This document shows positions 1 to 7,097 of a stretch of 33,451 nt of DNA, piece by piece. The number at the start of each line of letters is the position of its first letter. Position 1 is the stretch's first letter. The stretch is taken from the IMG/VR virus record IMGVR_UViG_3300032288_005337, positions 1 through 33,451 of that record, one strand, 5' to 3'. The notes beneath the pieces are model-generated. The model had not been told where the DNA came from and ran no database searches. It worked only from the letters and a program-made list of their open reading frames with translations. Source of the stretch: a virus. The position numbers were made by a program, and so were the translations under genes.

Positions 1-2
1 AC

Positions 3-668
3 GAAGAAAGTAACGAAAAAAGAAAACCAAAAGGTGAAATTAAATTCAAATTAACTTTAAACGAAGAACAAAAAGAGGCTAAACAAACAATCCTCAACAA
101 TCCAGTAACACTTATTAAAGGTATGGCAGGTTCAGGTAAAACATTACTTGCTTGTCAAATTGCTTTAGATTTAGTTTTTAAACGAGAAATGGAAAAGATT
201 ATCATTACTCGTCCTACTGTATCAAAAGAAGAAATTGGATTTTTACCTGGCGATTTAAAGGAAAAAATGGATCCATGGTTAGCACCAATATATTCTAACT
301 TATATCTATTATATGACAAAGATAAAATCGATAAAATGGTTTTAGAAAACCAGATAGAAATTGTGCCGTTTGCGTTTATGAGAGGTAGAACGTTTCCTAA
401 TGCGGTTGTTATCGTTGATGAATGCCAAAATATCACGCATCAACAAACAGAGATGATGTTAGGTCGTTTAGGTAAAGGTGGTAAAATGATTTTCTGTGGA
501 GATATGTCTCAGGTTGATTTACCTAAAGGTAAAAAAGATTCTGGTATTAGTTTTTTCACTCGATTAGAGGAAAATATTAAAGGAGTTAAAATCATCATTC
601 TTAAGAAAAATCATCGCCACGAAATCGTAGAACAAATTCTTAAAACATACGAAGAATTTAGAGATTAA
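3..668 (+). CDS. phoH: PhoH-like ATPase, 5' end outside the window
   Basis: P-loop NTPase of the PhoH family, common in phages; its role in infection is not settled, and ATP-dependent RNA handling or phosphate-stress functions have been proposed. The reading frame is open from base 3, so the gene begins upstream. The visible 221 residues start with a Lys/Glu-rich stretch, then the Walker A motif GMAGSGKT (residues 40-47), the PhoH-typical segment ITRPTVSKEEIGFLPGD, the Walker B motif VVIVDECQN and a sensor-like GDMSQVDLP. The ATG at 123 lies inside the Walker A motif and cannot be the true start. The stop TAA overlaps the next ATG (TAATG), so the two genes are translationally coupled. Family assignment is very secure; biological role is not. 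Confidence 0.95.
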   Translation, partial: EESNEKRKPKGEIKFKLTLNEEQKEAKQTILNNPVTLIKGMAGSGKTLLACQIALDLVFKREMEKIIITRPTVSKEEIGFLPGDLKEKMDPWLAPIYSNLYLLYDKDKIDKMVLENQIEIVPFAFMRGRTFPNAVVIVDECQNITHQQTEMMLGRLGKGGKMIFCGDMSQVDLPKGKKDSGISFFTRLEENIKGVKIIILKKNHRHEIVEQILKTYEEFRD

Positions 669-1000
669 TGGCTACACAACGGATACCATTTGCGTGGGGA
701 AATGCTAATTTTGCTTGGAATACAAATCCATTTCCTAATCAAAGTACAAATCCATTCATTTGGAATGATGTAGCATTAATTATAACTGTTCTTGAAGGAT
801 TAGGTGGTGGTAAATCACCTGATGAAATTTTTAAAGATAAAAAGAAACGCAAACAATTCATTACTCTTATAATGAAATGTGAAGTAATGAATAAAGAATA
901 TAAAGAAACTAAAGAAGTTAAAGATCGTCAAATACGTATAACAGACATAGCCTTGGTGGCTAAAGAAGTATTAGGTATAAACATTAAAATAGACTTGTAA
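668..1000 (+). CDS. Small conserved-type phage protein, unknown function
   Basis: A 110-residue protein of unknown function. The N-terminus is unusual, rich in Asn, Trp, Phe and Pro (NPF and W repeats, residues 7-33). A Lys-rich helical segment follows (residues 55-90) and then a short C-terminal region likely to be alpha/beta. There is no signal peptide or membrane segment. The start ATG overlaps the phoH stop (TAATG), and its own stop overlaps the next start in the same way, so all three genes form one tightly coupled unit. Position between phoH and the fibers does not reveal the role; a minor structural or assembly protein is possible. Confidence 0.7.
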   Translation: MATQRIPFAWGNANFAWNTNPFPNQSTNPFIWNDVALIITVLEGLGGGKSPDEIFKDKKKRKQFITLIMKCEVMNKEYKETKEVKDRQIRITDIALVAKEVLGINIKIDL

Positions 1001-1563
1001 TGTATAAATTATTTACAGACAAAACTGAACTTTTTGAGTGCAATATTAAATTAGAAGGTGCATCATTAAAAAATAGTCAAGCACGACTAATAATCGAATC
1101 AGAAGACATTAATCTTTTATTTAAAGGACAAATTACACCAGAAGGTAAATGTATTATACCAATTAAAAAATTAAAAGGTTTACTAGAAGGTAACACGAAA
1201 GGTGAAATAAAACTTGAGGTTATAGCAGAAGATACGTATTTTACACCTTGGAAATCTGAATTTTTAGTTGAAGCATCTAAAAAATTAACTGTAGAAGTTA
1301 AATCACAAGACGCAGAAATTATAACTGAAAGTGCTCCTAAAGTTCAAGTTAGTGGAATTAAAGAAACAGTTGATCCTATAACTGAACACGTAGTTAAATT
1401 AATTAAATTATTAATTAAAGAAGATATTAATCTAAATAATTTATCAATTAAAAAAGATAAAGTAAATAATATTATAGCAACTTATACAAAAGAAAATCCA
1501 ATTCAAGAAACACAGTTACCAAAAGTTATTGATGGAATCCTTAATACGTTGCCTAAAAAATAA
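1000..1563 (+). CDS. Probable small virion or assembly protein, unknown function
   Basis: A 187-residue protein with two visible parts. Residues 1-95 alternate hydrophobic and polar residues in a way that suggests a beta-sandwich (NIKLEGASL, ARLIIESED, LLFKGQI, IKLEVIAED, FTPWKSEFLV). Residues 95-187 are Lys/Glu/Ile-rich and probably helical. Similar proteins occur in the structural regions of marine T4-like phages, as far as I recall, but no function is assigned. Start and stop are clear: TAATG overlap with the previous gene, TAA followed six bases later by the first fiber gene. No catalytic motif is seen. Confidence 0.65.
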   Translation: MYKLFTDKTELFECNIKLEGASLKNSQARLIIESEDINLLFKGQITPEGKCIIPIKKLKGLLEGNTKGEIKLEVIAEDTYFTPWKSEFLVEASKKLTVEVKSQDAEIITESAPKVQVSGIKETVDPITEHVVKLIKLLIKEDINLNNLSIKKDKVNNIIATYTKENPIQETQLPKVIDGILNTLPKK

Positions 1564-1569
1564 TAAGTT

Positions 1570-4500
1570 ATGGCAGGACCGTATGATTTAACGGGTCAGA
1601 ATATTGAAAATACATATCAACGAGTTGTTCAAACTCCAGATGGTATAAATTATTATGATGGTACTGGTTCTTTACTTCCATTATCTAGTTCATTTATATC
1701 AGGTGCTTCAGCGATAGGTAGTACTATTACTTTTACAAGAGGTGATGGTAGTACTTTTCCAGTAACTGTAGCAGCAGGAACTGGTGCACCTGGAGGATCC
1801 AATACAAATATTCAATTTAATTCTGCGAGTGTATTTAGTGGTTCATCAAATTTTTCTTTTGATTATGTTAATAATAATCTAACACTAACTGGTTCATTAA
1901 ATATAACTGGTTCAACCACACAAATTGGTAATAACACATTATTAGGTAACACATTATTATCAGGTAGTATTATTATATCAGGAGCATACGGAACAAATAA
2001 TCCTACAGTTAGAATATACGGAGATACTGAACATAATGGATATATAAGATTTGATCCTGTATCAACAAATATAGATCCTACTATATCTGCTTCTTATATT
2101 TATGTTTCTGGTTCTACAAATGACTTATATTTTACTCAAAATGGTCAAGGATATGGTAATACAACTCGTTTACGTTGGTTAGAAGGTAATTTATATACAG
2201 GTTTATTAAATGGTGGGTTAATAACATCTGCTTCTTCTACTACATTTAATATTAGTAGCGGATCAGGTATTATAGTAAATTTAAATGCATCAATAAATGA
2301 TAACCCATACCCAACAGTACAGTATGTAAATTGGGGAAATTTAACAAATCAAACTTTAACATATAGAACTACCAATATTCAAACTTTTATTGGAATTGAT
2401 TCTAGTGGTAATATTATTCAACAAACTGATCCTTGGATTGATGGTCAGTATAATACTTCTATATCATTAGGTACGGTATTACATCAAAATCTAAGTACAA
2501 TTAATGGTAGTATTTCTTATCCAAATGTAGCATATGGTTGGAAACAAAGATCATATGATTTTATAAAAGCATTTGGCCCATTAAAAATAGCAGGATATGC
2601 TATAAGTACTAGCAGTTCATTAGGATTAACAGTTGGAAGTGGAACAGCATTTGCTGATGGTAGAAATTATCAAGTAGATCCTAATAACCCATCTTATATA
2701 ACAGATAATGGTACTAATGTATCTAAAATATTTAGATATTACCAATCAGGATCTTCTTTTATTCAAAATACAAATGCAGGAGCTGGATTTACAGTAATAG
2801 ATCCTGCAAATTATAACCCAGGTAACTCAGGATCTTTAACACCAGTACCTGGAGGACAATATACAGTTCAAAGAATATTTTGGTATCCAAATAGCGTAAC
2901 AAAAGCTATAGTTGTATATTATGGAAACACAACTTATAACTCAATAAGTAATGCTAGAGATAATTATATTTATGAGAATTTTAATGAAGTTGAAAATACA
3001 AAACAAAATGCTATCTATTTAGGTGCTATTATTATAAAAAGTAATGGATCGTTCACAACAGCTGCTGATTATCAAATCATAGCAGGTGGATTATTTAGAT
3101 CAATAACTGGTGGAGGTGGAGGAGGAGGTAGTGGAACAACATCATTAGCTTCATTAAGTGATGTATCTTTATCATCATTAACATATGGTGACTTATTAAT
3201 GTATAATGCATCGACTAATTTATGGAACAATACTCATACTTTATCAGGCAGCTATACATTAACAGGTTCATTAACAACTAATGATGGAGTATCAGTTCAA
3301 ACATTAACAGCATCTTTTGTTAGTGCATCAGGTGGTATTACAGGTTCTTTATTTGGAACAAGTAGTTGGGCACAAAGTGCTAGTCAAGCATTAACATCCT
3401 CATACACACCAAATGCTTTAGTAACAGCATCCGTATCCTCAAATACAATTACATTTACAAAAGGAAATGGAAGTACGTTTCCAATAACGATAAATACTGG
3501 ATCTGGGACAATACCAGGTGGAAGCGATACGTATATACAATATAATTCCGGAAGCAAATTTGCCGGGTCTCAATATTTTAGATATATTTATCAATCATCA
3601 AGTTTACAATTAGGACTTGCTAATGCTCGAGGTATATATAGTGTCGCTCATGGAGAAAATGCATTAGCAGCCGGTGCTCTATCTCATGCTGAAGGATATG
3701 CTACTACTGCAACAGGTTCTTATTCTCATGCAGAAGGCGCTAGTGCTGTTGCACTTGGTTATGCGGCACATGCAGAAGGATATTATACTCAAGCAAATGG
3801 TGATTATTCACATGCTGAAGGATATACTACTATAGCATCAGGTAATTCTTCACATACTGAAGGCATCAATACCGTTACAATATCACCATATTCTCATGCG
3901 GAAGGATATGCCAGTATTACCAATTCCACTACAGATACAGCTATAAGTAGTTCAATAACATTATATGCTTATAATACAAGTTCTGGATTATTAATAACAG
4001 ATCCATCATATCCACCTACATCAAACCAAGCAGATTATATACTTTGGGCAGATAATGATAATCAAAAAATTTATTTATCAATATTAAATAATATATTTAC
4101 ATCTAACCCAGATGGTAGTGGTAATTGTAGTATTTTTTATATATCAAATTATGATTCACAGGGTCCATCTATTAATGTAACAAATGGTGGTGATGTATTT
4201 AGACTTGATGATGCAACAGGTACTTGGGGTGGAGCTGTAAATGCTAAATATTCTATAGGATTTTTTGATTATGATAATTTTTTAATTGAAGTATATGATA
4301 CAGATTTAACCTCAATTCCTACATTCGCAGGAGTAGTAGCTACTTTACCCTCTTATGGAACATACGTATTTAAAGTAGATTCAATATCATATTCAAGTAA
4401 TACTTCATCTATAACTTTAGATTCTATTACACCTCAACAAGAAATAAGAAATTATAATAATGCTGGATCTCCCTCATTAACAGGTGTTACATTAACTAGT

Positions 4501-5295
4501 GGTCATATATTTTTAACTAATATTAGCAATACTTGGGGGGGATATGAAGAAGGTCCTTTAATTACTTCAACTATTTCTACTACTCAACAATATGATTTTT
4601 TAAGTAAAACATTTAAAACTGCTGTTAATACATATCCTGTAGGATCATTTATACGTGCATATTATGGTGGAAGTAGTTTTATAACTACTATAGTAGGTAC
4701 TAATATAGGTATTGGTGGTACTTATGTAACTACTAGTGCACAATTAGGACCTATTTTTAATGATACTCTTATTTTACAAAAAGGTGAAGCCGCTCATGCT
4801 GGTGGGTTATTTACTGAAACATATGGTAGTTTTCAAACCGCAGTTGGTGTTTATAATACATTAAATAACTATACAGATGTATTTGTAGTAGGAGGTGGAA
4901 CAGATAGTGTTAATAGAAAGGATATATTAGCAATTTCAACTACAACTATTACAATGTCTGGATCTGTAAATATTTCCGGATCATTGTCTGTTAATGGCGC
5001 TACAGTACCATCAGTTAACTCAGGAATTATTACATTAGATTTTGGATCAGCTCCTGGAACAAATATAACCACAGCATCAATATATAATTCAAATGTAGAT
5101 AGTAATTCAGTTATCAATATTTATATAATGAATACATCTTCTATAGATCATTCTGATGCTGATCATCAAATATTATCTTTATATGGTAAAGTATTACCTG
5201 GAAATATTATAGATAATACATCATTTGTAGCTACATGTATCACAGATTTAAGATTAACAGGCACATTTAAGGCAAAATATAGCATAATAAATTAA
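1570..5295 (+). CDS. Giant tail fiber/adhesin A with HAEG beta-roll repeats
   Basis: A 1241-residue fiber-like protein rich in Ser, Thr, Gly, Asn and Tyr. It contains two copies of a PGGS-[x]n-IQ[YF]NS module (near residues 74 and 652), a poly-Gly hinge (about residues 515-523), and a TGSLFGTSSWAQSASQALTSSY segment shared with fiber B. An array of 14-residue repeats of the form HAEGYxTxASGxYS runs from residue 694 to about 789, resembling YadA-head-type beta-roll repeats. An insert of roughly 285 residues then interrupts the array, followed by a closing module ending VVGGGTDSVNRKDIL (about residues 1070-1120). The C-terminal 110 residues look like a compact beta domain that may bind the receptor. 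Such proteins are normally trimeric virion spikes; trimerisation is inferred. It is probably transcribed with its neighbours, as no promoter motif precedes it. Confidence 0.88.
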   Translation: MAGPYDLTGQNIENTYQRVVQTPDGINYYDGTGSLLPLSSSFISGASAIGSTITFTRGDGSTFPVTVAAGTGAPGGSNTNIQFNSASVFSGSSNFSFDYVNNNLTLTGSLNITGSTTQIGNNTLLGNTLLSGSIIISGAYGTNNPTVRIYGDTEHNGYIRFDPVSTNIDPTISASYIYVSGSTNDLYFTQNGQGYGNTTRLRWLEGNLYTGLLNGGLITSASSTTFNISSGSGIIVNLNASINDNPYPTVQYVNWGNLTNQTLTYRTTNIQTFIGIDSSGNIIQQTDPWIDGQYNTSISLGTVLHQNLSTINGSISYPNVAYGWKQRSYDFIKAFGPLKIAGYAISTSSSLGLTVGSGTAFADGRNYQVDPNNPSYITDNGTNVSKIFRYYQSGSSFIQNTNAGAGFTVIDPANYNPGNSGSLTPVPGGQYTVQRIFWYPNSVTKAIVVYYGNTTYNSISNARDNYIYENFNEVENTKQNAIYLGAIIIKSNGSFTTAADYQIIAGGLFRSITGGGGGGGSGTTSLASLSDVSLSSLTYGDLLMYNASTNLWNNTHTLSGSYTLTGSLTTNDGVSVQTLTASFVSASGGITGSLFGTSSWAQSASQALTSSYTPNALVTASVSSNTITFTKGNGSTFPITINTGSGTIPGGSDTYIQYNSGSKFAGSQYFRYIYQSSSLQLGLANARGIYSVAHGENALAAGALSHAEGYATTATGSYSHAEGASAVALGYAAHAEGYYTQANGDYSHAEGYTTIASGNSSHTEGINTVTISPYSHAEGYASITNSTTDTAISSSITLYAYNTSSGLLITDPSYPPTSNQADYILWADNDNQKIYLSILNNIFTSNPDGSGNCSIFYISNYDSQGPSINVTNGGDVFRLDDATGTWGGAVNAKYSIGFFDYDNFLIEVYDTDLTSIPTFAGVVATLPSYGTYVFKVDSISYSSNTSSITLDSITPQQEIRNYNNAGSPSLTGVTLTSGHIFLTNISNTWGGYEEGPLITSTISTTQQYDFLSKTFKTAVNTYPVGSFIRAYYGGSSFITTIVGTNIGIGGTYVTTSAQLGPIFNDTLILQKGEAAHAGGLFTETYGSFQTAVGVYNTLNNYTDVFVVGGGTDSVNRKDILAISTTTITMSGSVNISGSLSVNGATVPSVNSGIITLDFGSAPGTNITTASIYNSNVDSNSVINIYIMNTSSIDHSDADHQILSLYGKVLPGNIIDNTSFVATCITDLRLTGTFKAKYSIIN

Positions 5296-5308
5296 TTAAA
5301 ATAAAAAT

Positions 5309-6784
5309 ATGGCAGGAATTAGAATAGAAGGTAATACTTCAGGTAATGTAGTTGAGGTCACAGGATCCAATCAACTAAAAGTTATAACAGAAACAAATGT
5401 AGGAGCTAATCCAAATAATGTTGGAGCAACTAGAGTTTTTCATGAAAATGATCCCGGTGATATATTAGGTACACCTAATTTAAAATCACCAGAAGTTGAT
5501 GATGATTATAGAACTCGTGTAGCTTTAGATCATCTATTAGACACAGAAACATTTAATTATACAGCTCAAAATACAGGTAAACATACATATTCTCTTGCAA
5601 CAATGAATATGGCTTGGGGTATATCAGGTTTAAGAACAAATAGCGGTGGTATTGTTACAACTGGTACTGGTGTAACTATGGGTACATATGCTGAATTTCC
5701 TATTTTTGGAGGTCAAGCTTTATATATGGAAATGAATAACTCTTTTGATGCTGCTATAACAACAAACTTTGTTATAGATTTTGGTATGTTTAGAAGAGGA
5801 GGTTCCAATCCATTTGATCCTACAGATGGTATATATTTTAGGGTTAATGCTAGTGGATTCCAAGGAGTTGTAAACTATAATACTCAAGAAACTACTACTG
5901 GTGTTTTTGATTTTACTCATACAAATAACCAAAAATATAAATTTGTAATTACTTTAAATGAAAGAACAGTTCAATTTTGGATTGATGATGTATTATATGG
6001 AGAATTAGAAACCCCAGTAGGACAAAGTCAACCATGTTTATCAGCAACTTTACCAATATCTGTACGTCATGCTAATACAGGTACAGCTGGAGCAGCACTT
6101 AGTATGTATGTAAATAATTATGTATTACATGCTGGTGGTTATAGCTATGCTAAAACAATGGGTGAAACTCAAAACGCTATGTTAGGTTCTTATCAAGGTC
6201 TATCTGGTGGTACAATGGGTCAACTTATAGCTGGAACTGTAACTACAGGAACTTTAGTTAAACCAACAGCCGCTATTCCTGCGAATAATGCTTTAACAGC
6301 TAACTTACCAAACAGTTTAGGAGGTAGAGCATGGGAACAATTAACATCGGGTTTAGCTGTAAATACTGATGGTGTATTAGCAGCATATCTAAACCCAGCA
6401 GGTACAACAGCAATTCAAGGTAAAAGATTAAGAATAACTGGATTAAAGATGAGTGCTACTATTCAAACTGTAATAGCCGGTGGTCCTGTTAATAATGAAT
6501 TTTATTTATTATTTGGTGGAACAGCGATCAGTTTACAAACAGCTGAGGGTACCGCTGCTAAACCTTGTAGAAGAATTATGCTCCCAGAATTTACACAAAC
6601 TATAACAGCAACACAAGCTGCTAATACCGCAGTAGCACAACCATCATATTATGCTGATTTCAGTTCTGCTCCTATTTATGTAAATCCAGGTGAATATGTT
6701 GGAATAGCAGTTAATAGATTTGGTACTGCTCTTACTAGTGGTGTTATTGCTTATACTTATCAATTTATATACTCTTGGGAATAA
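5309..6784 (+). CDS. Virion structural protein with LamG-like domain
   Basis: A 491-residue protein. Residues about 125-275 show the pattern of a concanavalin A/LamG-type jelly roll, with alternating strands such as GIYFRVNASG, KYKFVITLNE and TVQFWIDDVLYGELE, which often binds carbohydrate. Residues about 290-491 form a second beta-rich domain (RLRITGLKMSAT, EFYLLFGGTA, YVNPGEYVGIAVNRFG, ending in YQFIYSWE) similar in style to the C-terminal domains of phage receptor-binding or head-decoration proteins. The N-terminus (MAGIRIEGNTSGNVVEVTGSNQL) is typical of phage structural proteins. The A-rich leader TAAAATAAAAAT precedes the ATG with no Shine-Dalgarno site. It could be a fiber tip, a short tail fiber or a head fiber; the context between two giant fibers favours an adsorption role. 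Confidence 0.75.
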   Translation: MAGIRIEGNTSGNVVEVTGSNQLKVITETNVGANPNNVGATRVFHENDPGDILGTPNLKSPEVDDDYRTRVALDHLLDTETFNYTAQNTGKHTYSLATMNMAWGISGLRTNSGGIVTTGTGVTMGTYAEFPIFGGQALYMEMNNSFDAAITTNFVIDFGMFRRGGSNPFDPTDGIYFRVNASGFQGVVNYNTQETTTGVFDFTHTNNQKYKFVITLNERTVQFWIDDVLYGELETPVGQSQPCLSATLPISVRHANTGTAGAALSMYVNNYVLHAGGYSYAKTMGETQNAMLGSYQGLSGGTMGQLIAGTVTTGTLVKPTAAIPANNALTANLPNSLGGRAWEQLTSGLAVNTDGVLAAYLNPAGTTAIQGKRLRITGLKMSATIQTVIAGGPVNNEFYLLFGGTAISLQTAEGTAAKPCRRIMLPEFTQTITATQAANTAVAQPSYYADFSSAPIYVNPGEYVGIAVNRFGTALTSGVIAYTYQFIYSWE

Positions 6785-6785
6785 T

Positions 6786-7055
6786 ATGAACTATTTTGAA
6801 ATTCAACCTACTCAACTAACAATAAATAATCCCTTTGATTATAAAAATATTGTTGCTATTAAATGGGCAGCAATTAATGTACCAAGAGGTTCTAATGAAC
6901 CCTCAACTTTCAATTGTGTATTAATAGATGAACATCAAACTGATGTATATAATTGGTATATACAAGTACCACCTAGTGTAATTGATACTTGGTTAGATGA
7001 TACTATTATTGATGATTATATATGTTCATTAGATAGTAGATTTGTTAAACTTTAA
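6786..7055 (+). CDS. Small unknown protein in fiber block
   Basis: An 89-residue protein starting at the ATG at 6786, immediately after the stop of the LamG-like protein. An earlier in-frame ATG at 6720 lies inside that gene and would add only a hydrophobic out-of-frame reading, so it was rejected. The protein is acidic and rich in Ile, Asp and aromatic residues (FDYKNIVAIKWAAINVP; VIDTWLDDTIIDDYI). No known domain is recognised. Its place directly behind a fiber-type gene suggests a fiber-associated or assembly factor, but nothing in the sequence proves it. It ends the first transcription block: a candidate late promoter lies just downstream at 7065. Confidence 0.6.
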   Translation: MNYFEIQPTQLTINNPFDYKNIVAIKWAAINVPRGSNEPSTFNCVLIDEHQTDVYNWYIQVPPSVIDTWLDDTIIDDYICSLDSRFVKL

Positions 7056-7064
7056 ATTAATTTC

Positions 7065-7075
7065 ATATTTATAAT
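7065..7075 (+). promoter_or_regulatory. Candidate late promoter motif before fiber B
   Basis: ATATTTATAAT, one member of the recurrent motif ATATTTATAAY found ahead of gene blocks, 22 bases before the ATG at 7098. It also sits in a short perfect inverted repeat (TCATATT-TAT-AATATGA, 7063-7079), not shared by the other copies and probably incidental. Confidence 0.55.
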
Positions 7076-7097
7076 ATGATATTTAATTATTTTATAG

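Noticed and set aside
6720-6785. Upstream ATG at 6720 for the small gene ending at 7055
   Set aside because: It would read the 3' end of the LamG-like gene in another frame, giving a Leu/Val-rich stretch; the ATG at 6786 fits the tight gene spacing.
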